Positions 51,105 through 59,467 of a stretch of 64,000 nt of DNA are shown here, in pieces (the first letter of the stretch is position 1; each line of letters begins with the position of its first letter). Source of the stretch: DASUCS01 sp041166745 (GTDB lineage: Bacteria; Actinomycetota; Acidimicrobiia; Acidimicrobiales; JACDCH01); the NCBI GenBank assembly GCA_041166745.1, contig JBEEGH010000019.1, positions 186,001 through 250,000 on the forward strand. Direction: 5' to 3'. The notes beneath the pieces were generated by a model. The model was not told the origin of the DNA. It did not search any database and saw only the letters and a program-made list of their open reading frames with translations. Made by a program: the position numbers and the translations under genes.

Positions 51105-52162
51105 GCGCGCTGGACGACCTGCCCGACGCGATCGTCCGGCTCGACGCTGATCGGCGCATCGTCGAGGCGAACGGGGCCGCAGGCCGGCTCGCGGGCAAGA
51201 GCACGACCGAGATCGCTGGCCAATCCTTGACCGACGTGTTCGCGCCGCGCGCTCGCGACGGGAGTCCGATCCTCACCGACGGTTGGCATCGGTCGAGCCG
51301 GCTGCGTTCGGTTGTCGGCATCCCCGAGCACGAGGTGATCGTTGCCGCCGCCGGTGGCGATCTGAAGGTGCGGGTCACCGGCCGCTACGAACGCAATGGC
51401 GACGGTTCGATCACCGGGGCGGTGCTCTGCATCCGTCCGCCACGGCGGAACGCGAACGACGAGCCGACGGGCAGCGAGGTCGTGTCTACCGTGAGCCATG
51501 AGCTGCGCAGCCCGCTCACGTCGGTGAAGGGCTATACGTCCCTGTTGCTCAACCGTTGGGACCGCCTCAAGGACGACCAGAAGAAGATGATGCTCGAGCA
51601 GGTGCATCACGACGCGGACCGCGTCACGCGCCTCATCACCGAGCTGCTCGACATCAGCCGGCTCGAGACCGGTCGTCTCGTTCTCCGGCGCCAACTCACG
51701 AACCTCGCCGAGCTGGCGCAGCACGTCGTCGAGAAGTTGACGATGACGTACAGCGACCTCGAATGCGATGTGCGCTTCAGCGACGACTTCCCTCAGGTGT
51801 ACGCCGACCCCGACAAGCTCGAGCAGGTACTCACGAATCTGGTCGAGAACGCCGCGAAGTACGCGAGCACGCTCGGCATGACGGTCATTGGCGAGTCCAG
51901 CGAGAACGAGGTCGCCGTAGCCGTGAGCGACACAGGCGAAGGCATCCCGGCCGCAGATCTTCCGATGGTGTTCAAGAAGTTCTTCCGGCGCGACATGGGC
52001 AAGCCGACCGGCACCGGGCTTGGTCTCTGGATCAGCCGTGGATTGGTCGAGGCGCACGGCGGCCGTCTCACCGCCACATCGGTCATGGGCCAGGGCAGCG
52101 TGTTCCGCTTCACGCTGCCGCGCGTCGATCTCGACGAGCTGTTCGCAGAAACCTCGAACTGA
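51101..52162 (+). CDS. PAS-domain sensor histidine kinase, orphan
   Basis: A 353-residue cytoplasmic kinase without transmembrane segments. A PAS domain (about 1-110) is followed by HisKA with the phospho-acceptor His133 (STVSHELRSPLTS), and HATPase_c with the N box (TNLVENAAKYA), G1 (DTGEGIP) and G2 (GTGLGLWIS). No response-regulator gene is next to it. It overlaps the SpoU gene by 4 bases and precedes pheS by 4 bases, so it is co-transcribed with translation genes. The ligand of the PAS domain and its partner are unknown. Confidence 0.9.
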   Translation: MSALDDLPDAIVRLDADRRIVEANGAAGRLAGKSTTEIAGQSLTDVFAPRARDGSPILTDGWHRSSRLRSVVGIPEHEVIVAAAGGDLKVRVTGRYERNGDGSITGAVLCIRPPRRNANDEPTGSEVVSTVSHELRSPLTSVKGYTSLLLNRWDRLKDDQKKMMLEQVHHDADRVTRLITELLDISRLETGRLVLRRQLTNLAELAQHVVEKLTMTYSDLECDVRFSDDFPQVYADPDKLEQVLTNLVENAAKYASTLGMTVIGESSENEVAVAVSDTGEGIPAADLPMVFKKFFRRDMGKPTGTGLGLWISRGLVEAHGGRLTATSVMGQGSVFRFTLPRVDLDELFAETSN

Positions 52163-52166
52163 CCAC

Positions 52167-53168
52167 ATGATCGACGACATCGAGCGGATAGCGGCCGAAG
52201 GGGTCGGCCGGCTGGCGCAGGCGGCCACACTCGACGACCTGCGTGGGCTCGAAACAGAACTGCTCGGAAAGCGGTCCGAGCTCAGCGCCGTAAAGCAGCG
52301 GCTCGGCTCGCTCGATCCCGACCAGCGCAAGACCGTCGGACGCGCGGTCAACGCGGCTCGCTCTCAGATCGAGTCCGCGGCCGACGCTCGGCGGCAGTCA
52401 CTACAGGCCGACGATCTCGATCAGCGACTCGAGGTGGAGCGGCTCGATCTCACGGAGTTCGCGGGCCGCGGTCGCCGCCATGGCCACAAACACCTGGTCA
52501 CTCAGGCGCAGGAACGGCTCGAGGACGTGTTCATCGGTCTGGGCTTCACCATCGCCGAGGGCCCGGAGGCCGAGGACGACTTCCACAACTTCAGTGCCCT
52601 GAACTTCCCGCCCGGCCACCCCGCTCGAGACATGTACGACACGCTCTATCTCGACTACGGCGAGCCGGGCTCGACGCTCTTGCGCACCCACACGTCACCC
52701 GTGCAAATCCGCGTCATGCAGAACCTGCCTCCGCCGATCTACATGATCATGCCGGGACGCGTCTTTCGGCAGGACACCGCCGATGCGACACACATGCCGG
52801 TGTTCCACCAGATCGAGGGCCTCGTCATCGACAAGGGCATCACGTTCGCTCACCTCGCGGGCACCATCGATGCGTTCAGCAAGGCGTTCTTCGGTGGAGA
52901 CTTCGCCTCTCGCCTACGCCCGGCCTACTTCCCGTTCACAGAACCGTCGGCCGAGTTCGACATCTTGCGCCCCGATGGTGGGTACATGGAGCTCGGCGGG
53001 TGCGGGATGGTGCATCCCAACGTGCTGACCAACTGCGGCCTCGATCCCGAGGAATGGCAAGGCTTCGCCTTTGGGTTCGGCATCGATCGCTTCGCCAAGG
53101 AGCGCCACGGGGTGGACGACCTGCGCGATCTGTTCTCGAACGACATCCGCTTCCTCGAGCAATTCTGA
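52167..53168 (+). CDS. pheS: Phenylalanyl-tRNA synthetase alpha subunit
   Basis: A 333-residue class II catalytic subunit. The N-terminal coiled coil that binds tRNA (about 5-85) is followed by HKHLVTQAQERLEDVFIGLGF, motif 2 with MPGRVFRQDTADATH and motif 3 with GFAFGFGIDRFAKERHG. The Phe-pocket residues ELGGCGMVHP are intact. The stop overlaps pheT by one base (TGATG). Confidence 0.97.
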   Translation: MIDDIERIAAEGVGRLAQAATLDDLRGLETELLGKRSELSAVKQRLGSLDPDQRKTVGRAVNAARSQIESAADARRQSLQADDLDQRLEVERLDLTEFAGRGRRHGHKHLVTQAQERLEDVFIGLGFTIAEGPEAEDDFHNFSALNFPPGHPARDMYDTLYLDYGEPGSTLLRTHTSPVQIRVMQNLPPPIYMIMPGRVFRQDTADATHMPVFHQIEGLVIDKGITFAHLAGTIDAFSKAFFGGDFASRLRPAYFPFTEPSAEFDILRPDGGYMELGGCGMVHPNVLTNCGLDPEEWQGFAFGFGIDRFAKERHGVDDLRDLFSNDIRFLEQF

Positions 53169-55531
53169 TGAAGGTCCTCCTGTCCTGGTTGCGCGAATTC
53201 GCGCCTGATCTTCCCGACGCCCCGACGGTTGTCGGTGATGCGCTCGGCGCGCTCGGAACTCCGGTCGAAGAGATGCAAGTCATCGGTCAAGGGCTCGACG
53301 GCATCGTCGTCGCCCGCGTGCTCGAGCTTCGATCGCATCCAGACGCGGATCGCATGCAACTCGTCCATGTCGATGCCGGCGACGGTGAGGCCTTGCAGAT
53401 CTGCTGCGGCGCCTTCAACATGGCGGCCGGCGACCTCGTCCCGTTGGCCACCGTCGGCACGGTGATGCCGAGCGGCATGGAGATCGCTCGCCGCAAGCTG
53501 CGAGGCGAATGGTCGAACGGCATGCTGTGCTCGCCGCCGGAAGTCGGGTTGCCCGGCGACGCCGGCGGCGTCCTCATTCTCGGCAATGGTCTTCAGCCGG
53601 GCACACCTCTGCGCGAGGCGCTCGGCCTCGACGCCGATGTGCTGTACGACCTCGAGATCAATCCGAACCGGCCAGACGCCATGTCGGTCGCAGGTATCGC
53701 CCGCGACCTCGCCGCGCATTTCAAGGTGGCGTTCGCCTTGCCCACTCCCGATCTCAGCTGGGTCACCACTGGTGATCCGGTCGACGGTCTCGTCGCGGTC
53801 CAGAACCTCGCCCCAGATCTCTGCGGACGGTTCACCGCACGCGTGTTACAAGGCGTCAGCGTCGGGCCATCACCGCAACGCATCGCCAGCCGTCTGACGT
53901 TGCTCGGCATGCGTCCGATCAACAACGTCGTCGACGTGTCGAACTATGTGATGCTCGAACTCGGCCAGCCGTCACACCCGTACGACCTCGCGTTGGTGGA
54001 CGGCGCCGGTCTGCGTGTACGTCGAGCTCGCGACGGCGAGTCGTTGGTCACGCTCGACGGCGTCGAACGCCACTTCACCGTCGATGACCTCCTCATCTGC
54101 GATGCCAACGATGTTCCGAATGGCATCGGCGGGATCATGGGCGGCGCGTCGTCGGAGATCTCTGCTTCGACCACCGACGTGCTGGTCGAGATGGCGTGGT
54201 TCCAGCCGATGGCCATCGCGAAATCGTCGCGGCGGCTCGGCGTTCGCAGCGAGGCGTCCGCAAGGTTCGAGAAGGGCTGCGATCCCGAGATGATCGAACT
54301 GGCGCACGACCGCTTCATCGAGCTTCTGGCGCCGGCCGTCGAACGCGTGGCGTCCGGAATGGTCGACGTTCCGGGCGACCTTCCGGTGGCGCCGACGGTG
54401 CGCGTTCGAACGGCCCGAGTGAACAGCATCCTCGGCACCGACATCGATGCAGGCGAGATACGTGAGCTGCTCGAGCCGATCGGCTTTCGCGCGACACCCG
54501 CGGGCGACGACAACGACGTCTCGATCCCTTCGTGGAGGCTCGACTCCGCGACCGAGATCGATGTCGTCGAAGAGGTGGCGCGGCACTATGGGTACGAGCG
54601 CATCGGCGCCATCGTGCCGCCGGCGGTGCACTTCGGCGGGCTCAGCGTGCACCAAGCCGATCGCCGCGCCGTGCGCGATGTGCTCGTCGGCCTGGGATTG
54701 GCCGAGGCGCTGCCGATGCCGTTTCTCGCACCGAACGACCTGCAGCGCGCCGAACTGCCGTACGAAGCGATCACGATCACGAACCCGCTGATCGCCGAGG
54801 AGTCCGTGCTGCGCACCTCGCTGTTGCCAGGGTTGCTCAAGACCATCGCCTACAACGAGTCGCACCGATCGTCGGATGTCGCGTTGTTCGAGCTCGGTCA
54901 CATCTTTCGTGTTCCGGCCGAGCCGCAGCCGTTGCCGGACGAACGCGAGCATCTTGCTGTCGCCATTGCCGGGGCGGAAGGGCCGATGGCCGTCGAGATC
55001 TGGCAGGCGTTGGGTGACGCGCTCGACGTTCCCGACCGCGCCCTCGTCACCGCGGACGCACCAGGCATGCATCCGACGCGCACTGCATCGGTGCTCGTCG
55101 GCGGCGAACAGATTGGTTCGGTGGGCGAGGTGCACCCGCGCGTCCTCGAGGCGTTCGAGATCACCGAGCGAGTGGCGTGGCTCGAGATCGATCTCGGCCG
55201 CCTCCTTGAGTTGCCACACGGAGCTCGTCCCTACCGCCCGGTCAGCCGCTACCCGTCGAGCGATCTGGATCTCGCCTTCGAGACCCCGGACTCCGTGCCG
55301 GCCGCGGCGTTGGAAGGTGCCCTGCGAGCGGCGGTCGGGCCATTGCTGGCCAGGCTCGACTTGTTCGACGTCTACCGGGGGAGCGGCGTATCACCTGGAA
55401 CCCGCAGCTTGGCCTATCGCCTCCGGCTACAAGCGCCCGACCGCACGCTCACCGACGTCGAGATCGCCGAGGTCCGTGGGCACGCGATTCGGGCAGTCGC
55501 CGACGCGACCGGCGCGACCCTGCGAAGCTGA
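53168..55531 (+). CDS. pheT: Phenylalanyl-tRNA synthetase beta subunit
   Basis: A 787-residue subunit of normal length. Domains in order: the EMAP-like tRNA-binding OB domain (about 40-150, with VLELRSHPDADRMQLVHVD), the B3/B4 editing domain (about 200-400), B5 (about 405-475), the pseudo-catalytic domain and the C-terminal FDX-ACB domain (about 695-787, FDVYRGSGVSPGTRSLAYRL). It works as an alpha2-beta2 complex with PheS. A flippase-like gene follows 5 bases on. Confidence 0.97.
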   Translation: MKVLLSWLREFAPDLPDAPTVVGDALGALGTPVEEMQVIGQGLDGIVVARVLELRSHPDADRMQLVHVDAGDGEALQICCGAFNMAAGDLVPLATVGTVMPSGMEIARRKLRGEWSNGMLCSPPEVGLPGDAGGVLILGNGLQPGTPLREALGLDADVLYDLEINPNRPDAMSVAGIARDLAAHFKVAFALPTPDLSWVTTGDPVDGLVAVQNLAPDLCGRFTARVLQGVSVGPSPQRIASRLTLLGMRPINNVVDVSNYVMLELGQPSHPYDLALVDGAGLRVRRARDGESLVTLDGVERHFTVDDLLICDANDVPNGIGGIMGGASSEISASTTDVLVEMAWFQPMAIAKSSRRLGVRSEASARFEKGCDPEMIELAHDRFIELLAPAVERVASGMVDVPGDLPVAPTVRVRTARVNSILGTDIDAGEIRELLEPIGFRATPAGDDNDVSIPSWRLDSATEIDVVEEVARHYGYERIGAIVPPAVHFGGLSVHQADRRAVRDVLVGLGLAEALPMPFLAPNDLQRAELPYEAITITNPLIAEESVLRTSLLPGLLKTIAYNESHRSSDVALFELGHIFRVPAEPQPLPDEREHLAVAIAGAEGPMAVEIWQALGDALDVPDRALVTADAPGMHPTRTASVLVGGEQIGSVGEVHPRVLEAFEITERVAWLEIDLGRLLELPHGARPYRPVSRYPSSDLDLAFETPDSVPAAALEGALRAAVGPLLARLDLFDVYRGSGVSPGTRSLAYRLRLQAPDRTLTDVEIAEVRGHAIRAVADATGATLRS

Positions 55532-55536
55532 CTCCC

Positions 55537-56853
55537 TTGGCGCGCGGCGAGAAGACTGCGAACCCGCTGCCGGAGGGGACGCTCGAGGTCGGCGTCGGCC
55601 TCGTGCTGGCGGGACTCTCGGCCTACGGCTTCACGGTCGTGGCGGCGCGGGCGCTGGGCAAGACCGAGTACGCGCCGCTGTCGGTCCTGTGGGCGATGGT
55701 GTTCCTCGCCGGCCCGGGCTTCTTCCTCCCACTCGAACAAGAGGTCAGCCGCGCCTTGGCCGCTCGCCGCGCGCTCGGTACGGGAACGGGTCCCGTGGTA
55801 CGCCGCGCCGCGATGTTCGGCGGCGTGATCTGCGCGCTCCTGTTGGCCGCGACGCTGGTGGCGAGTCCGGTCCTGGTCAGTCAACTCTTCGACCACGACT
55901 GGCTCCTCATGGTCGGGCTACTGCTCGGCATGATCGGCTACTGCATCGAGCTGCTGGCCCGAGGCACCTACTCGGGGCTCGGACGGTTCCGGCCGTACTC
56001 GATCGTCATCGGCGCCGAGGGCACCGTGCGGTTCCTCATCTGCGCAGGTTTGGCCGTCGCCGGTGTCACCTACGCCGGTTGGTACGGGTTGGCACTCGGC
56101 ATAGCTCCACTGGTGGCGGTGGCGTTGTCGATTCGAGGTCAACGAGGACTCGTGACGGAGGGCCCGGACGCGCCGTGGTCCGAGCTCTCGAGCGCGCTCG
56201 GTGCGTTGCTCGTCGGATCGGTGCTGGCGATGGCGCTCGTCAACGGCGGTCCGATCGCCATGAAGATCCTCGCGACGAAGGACGAAGCCGATCAGGTATC
56301 GCGCTTCTTCACCGCCGTGATCATCGCCCGCATCCCGCTGTTCCTCTTCCAAGCGGTGCAGGCTGCGCTCCTGCCGAAGTTGTCGGCGCTCGCCAGCGCA
56401 GGACGGTTCGACGAATTCAAAGTCGGTTTCCGGCGACTGGTCACCGTCATCGGCGGCGCCGGCTTCGTTGCCGTCGTCGCGGCGACGTTCGTCGGTCCCG
56501 ACGCGATCAAGGTTCTCTATGGCGACGAGTTCGACCTCGGACATCGCACCGTCGGTCTGCTCGCCGCGGGCAGCGTCCTGTTCATGCTCGCCCAAGCAAT
56601 GGCGCAGGCCGTGATCGCGCTCGGAGGCCACACGCGCATGGCGTTGTGCTGGGCCGTGAGCGTGCTCACCTTCATCGTCGTCACCGCCGCCGGTCACGAC
56701 CTGTACCTGCGAGTGGAAGTCGGGCTGCTGGCCGGCTCGGCGATCGCGTGCCTCGGGATGGCAGCGTTGGTCGCGCAACTCGTGCGCAGCGGTGCGTCTG
56801 TGCACACCGGCGATCTCATCGAAGCCATCCACGACCTGTCCGTCGAGCCGTAG
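55537..56853 (+). CDS. Polysaccharide-flippase-like (MOP superfamily) membrane protein
   Basis: A 438-residue polytopic protein with about 12 hydrophobic helices. The pattern resembles oligosaccharide flippases and lipopolysaccharide-export proteins of the MOP/MATE superfamily. The helix 1-2 region GLVLAGLSAYGFTVVAARALGKTEYA and the mid-protein RIPLFLFQAVQAALLPKLS segment support this. The start is TTG 55537, five bases after pheT. No glycosyltransferase is adjacent, so its lipid-linked substrate is unknown. The next gene follows with no gap. Confidence 0.8.
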   Translation: MARGEKTANPLPEGTLEVGVGLVLAGLSAYGFTVVAARALGKTEYAPLSVLWAMVFLAGPGFFLPLEQEVSRALAARRALGTGTGPVVRRAAMFGGVICALLLAATLVASPVLVSQLFDHDWLLMVGLLLGMIGYCIELLARGTYSGLGRFRPYSIVIGAEGTVRFLICAGLAVAGVTYAGWYGLALGIAPLVAVALSIRGQRGLVTEGPDAPWSELSSALGALLVGSVLAMALVNGGPIAMKILATKDEADQVSRFFTAVIIARIPLFLFQAVQAALLPKLSALASAGRFDEFKVGFRRLVTVIGGAGFVAVVAATFVGPDAIKVLYGDEFDLGHRTVGLLAAGSVLFMLAQAMAQAVIALGGHTRMALCWAVSVLTFIVVTAAGHDLYLRVEVGLLAGSAIACLGMAALVAQLVRSGASVHTGDLIEAIHDLSVEP

Positions 56854-57249
56854 ATGTTGCATCACCTCACGTTGTGGGTGCCGGATCTCGAGCGAGCAGA
56901 ACAGTCCTGGAGTTGGCTGCTCGGTGAGCTCGGCTACGCCCGAGATCACTCCGTCGAGCGAGTCGTGCTGTTGCGGCACGCGTCTGGTGTCGCCGTCGTG
57001 CTCGAGGAGTCGCCCGACATGGTGCCCGGGATGCTGTACAGCCGCATGCGTCCCGGCATGAACCATCTCGCGTTCCGTGTCGAATCGTCCGCCGTGCTCT
57101 CCGAGATCACGGAGCGGGCGGCGGACCACGGGTGGTCGTCGCTTCCAGGGGATCGTCATCCGATCGCCGGCGGTGCGCAGGTCGCCTATCTCGAAGATCG
57201 CGACGGCTTCGAGGTCGAGCTGGTCGCGCCCGGCGCCGAGGTTCACTGA
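56854..57249 (+). CDS. VOC-family (glyoxalase/dioxygenase-fold) protein
   Basis: A 131-residue protein with two beta-alpha-beta-beta-beta modules. The start MLHHLTLWVPDLERAEQSW and the later MNHLAFRVES and DRDGFEVELVAP give His and Glu residues at the usual metal-ligand positions (His3 or His4, His in NHLAF and Glu in FEVEL). The reaction is unknown. It starts directly after the flippase stop and precedes the arg promoter. Confidence 0.85.
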   Translation: MLHHLTLWVPDLERAEQSWSWLLGELGYARDHSVERVVLLRHASGVAVVLEESPDMVPGMLYSRMRPGMNHLAFRVESSAVLSEITERAADHGWSSLPGDRHPIAGGAQVAYLEDRDGFEVELVAPGAEVH

Positions 57250-57257
57250 GCAACGCC

Positions 57258-57291
57258 TGGATGATCATGCATCGGATTGCATGATCATGCA
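57258..57291. promoter_or_regulatory. Tandem ARG boxes (ArgR operator) of the arginine operon
   Basis: Two copies of TGNAT-GATC-ATGCA lie at 57258-57271 and 57278-57291, with 20 bases between their centres. The second, TGCATGATCATGCA, is a perfect palindrome. Both fit the ARG box pattern TGNATNNNNATNCA bound by ArgR, whose gene lies in the operon. A perfect 12-bp direct repeat ATGATCATGCAT (57261-57272 and 57281-57292) underlies them. The operator ends 8 bases before the -10 box. Confidence 0.85.
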
Positions 57292-57299
57292 TGACCGAC

Positions 57300-57305
57300 T
57301 ACCAT
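57300..57305 (+). promoter_or_regulatory. -10 box (TACCAT) of the leaderless arg promoter
   Basis: TACCAT fits TAnnnT and lies exactly 6 bases before the argC ATG at 57312. The start would be at or next to the ATG, which favours 57312 over the ATG at 57291 that lies within the ARG box. Confidence 0.55.
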
Positions 57306-57311
57306 CGCTCG

Positions 57312-58319
57312 ATGGTCAGCATCGGCATCATCGGCGGTTCGGGCTTCACCGGCGCCGAGCTGTTGCGCCTCTGCGCCGGGCATCCTGATCTCAACATCGA
57401 GCTCGCCACCGGTGACCGCCAGGCGGGTACCGCAGTCGCCGAGCTGTATCCGAGCCTGGCGGCGGCCTACCCGGATCTCGTCTTCACCGAGTATGCACCG
57501 GATGCCCTACGTGGACTCGACCTTGTCTTCTGCGGACTTCCTCACGGTGCCTCGCAGGCCATCGTTCCCGAGCTCCGAACCCACGTGAAGCACGTCGTCG
57601 ACCTCGCCGCGGACTTCCGGCTGCACGATCCCGCCGTGTACGCGCAGTGGTACGGCGAGGCGCATGCCGCGCCGGAGCTGCTCGACGACTTCGTCTACGG
57701 ACTGCCGGAGTTGCATCGCGACTCCCTGCGGTCGGCCGCGCTCGTCGCCGCTCCCGGCTGCTATCCGACGGCGGCAACGCTGGCGCTTGCCCCACTCTTG
57801 CGCAGCGGATTGATCGAGACGGCGGGCATCATCGTCGACGCCGCGAGCGGTGTGTCCGGCGCCGGCCGAGGCAAGTACCCGTTCTGCGGAACCGACGAGG
57901 ATTTCGTTGCCTACGGCTTGCTCGACCACCGGCACACGGCGGAGATCGAGCAGAGCCTCAACGCTCAGGTGCTCTTCACGCCTCACCTAGCACCCATGAA
58001 CCGCGGGATCCTCGCGACGTGTTACTCCCGCCCAGTGTCGAATATTTCGTCGGAGGAAGTGCTCGACGCTCTGCACGCGGCGTATGACGATGAGCCGTTC
58101 GTGCTCGTCACCGATGCTTCCCCTTCGACGAAAGCGACCCTCGGCTCCAACACCGCGTATGTCACAGGACGCGCCGACGAACGCACCGGCTGGGTCTTGA
58201 CGCTTTGTGCCATCGACAACCTCGTGAAGGGCGCAAGTGGCCAAGCGATTCAGTGCGCCAACCTCGCACTGGGTCTCGACGAGACCGCAGGCCTCCCCAG
58301 CGTGGGCGTGTATCCATGA
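57312..58319 (+). CDS. argC: N-acetyl-gamma-glutamyl-phosphate reductase
   Basis: A 335-residue NADPH-dependent enzyme, the third step of arginine synthesis. The Rossmann motif GIIGGSGFTGAELLRL is at the N terminus and the catalytic Cys150 is in AAPGCYPTAA. The conserved TPHLAPMNRGILAT and DNLVKGASGQAIQ segments are intact. ATG 57312 is chosen because of the leaderless promoter; ATG 57291 would add seven residues and lie inside the operator. The stop overlaps argJ (ATGA). Confidence 0.96.
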   Translation: MVSIGIIGGSGFTGAELLRLCAGHPDLNIELATGDRQAGTAVAELYPSLAAAYPDLVFTEYAPDALRGLDLVFCGLPHGASQAIVPELRTHVKHVVDLAADFRLHDPAVYAQWYGEAHAAPELLDDFVYGLPELHRDSLRSAALVAAPGCYPTAATLALAPLLRSGLIETAGIIVDAASGVSGAGRGKYPFCGTDEDFVAYGLLDHRHTAEIEQSLNAQVLFTPHLAPMNRGILATCYSRPVSNISSEEVLDALHAAYDDEPFVLVTDASPSTKATLGSNTAYVTGRADERTGWVLTLCAIDNLVKGASGQAIQCANLALGLDETAGLPSVGVYP

Positions 58320-59467
58320 GCGTCACCGCTCCTCGGGGCTTTGCGGCCGCGGGATTGCACTGCGGCATCAAACCTTCGGGGAAACCCGACCTCGCGCTCG
58401 TCGCGACCGCAGACCGCCGATCGGTGGCAGCCGCGGGGGTCTTCACGCAGAACCTGGCGTGCGCAGGTCCCGTGCAGGTGTCGAAGCGTCACCTCGCGGC
58501 AACGAGGGGTCATGCCGCGGCGGTCGTCCTGAACAGTGGCAACGCCAACTGTGCGACCGGCACCGACGTCGAGGTGGCCGAGGAGATGTGCACCCTCACG
58601 GCGCTCGAATTGCGATGCCGCGTCGAAGACGTGCTGGTGTGCTCCACCGGCCTCATCGGCATTCCGCTCGACATCGAGCCGCTGCGCCGAGGCATTCCCA
58701 CGGCGGTCGCCGCACTCGAACCCTCCTGGGGCGGGGGCGCGGCGCGGGCGATCATGACGACCGACACGGTGCCGAAGGAAGTCACTGTCCGAGGCGACGG
58801 GTGGACCGTCGGCGGGATGGCCAAGGGCGCGGCGATGCTCGCGCCGAACATGGCGACGATGCTCGCCGTGCTCACCACCGACGCGGCGATCGATCCTGGC
58901 GACCTTCAGGCGATGCTTGCTCGGGCCGTGGGCATGACCTTCAACCGGATCGTGGTCGACGGCTGCACCAGCACGAACGACAGCGTTCTCGTCCTCGCGA
59001 ACGGTCTCGCTGGTGCGGCGGACCCGCACGAGTTCGGTAAAGCCCTTGCCGAGGCGTGTGGCTCGCTGGCGATGCAGATGGTCCGTGACGCCGAAGGCCA
59101 TACCAAGGTCGTGACGATCTCCGTGGAGGAAGCCGCGAGCGCGGCGGAAGCCGAGCGGGCGGCGCGCAAGCTCGCGGGCAGCCTGCTGGTGAAGACGAGC
59201 CTGTACGGATCCGATCCGTACTGGGGTCGGGTGCTGTCAGAGCTCGGCGTCGCCGGCGTGGCGATCGACGTCGACGGGGTCACGATCGCCTACGACGATG
59301 TCGTCGTGTCGAAGGGCCGAGCACCCACCGGGGCCGACGCTTCCGAGATCGTCAAGCAGCCGGAGTTCACGTTGACGTGCCGGCTCGGTGCCGGCCGGTA
59401 CAGCTACTTCGTGCACACCAACGATCTGACCCACGCCTACGTCGACGAGAACATGGGGACCTCGTGA
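58316..59467 (+). CDS. argJ: Glutamate N-acetyltransferase / ornithine acetyltransferase
   Basis: A 383-residue autoprocessing enzyme that recycles the acetyl group between ornithine and glutamate. The cleavage site is Ala180-Thr181 in LAPNMATMLAV, with KGAAM just before; Thr181 becomes the nucleophile of the beta chain. The oxyanion-type TGLIGIPL and the C-terminal NDLTHAYVDENMGTS are conserved. Its presence fits a cyclic pathway. The stop overlaps argB (GTGA). Confidence 0.96.
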   Translation: MSVTAPRGFAAAGLHCGIKPSGKPDLALVATADRRSVAAAGVFTQNLACAGPVQVSKRHLAATRGHAAAVVLNSGNANCATGTDVEVAEEMCTLTALELRCRVEDVLVCSTGLIGIPLDIEPLRRGIPTAVAALEPSWGGGAARAIMTTDTVPKEVTVRGDGWTVGGMAKGAAMLAPNMATMLAVLTTDAAIDPGDLQAMLARAVGMTFNRIVVDGCTSTNDSVLVLANGLAGAADPHEFGKALAEACGSLAMQMVRDAEGHTKVVTISVEEAASAAEAERAARKLAGSLLVKTSLYGSDPYWGRVLSELGVAGVAIDVDGVTIAYDDVVVSKGRAPTGADASEIVKQPEFTLTCRLGAGRYSYFVHTNDLTHAYVDENMGTS

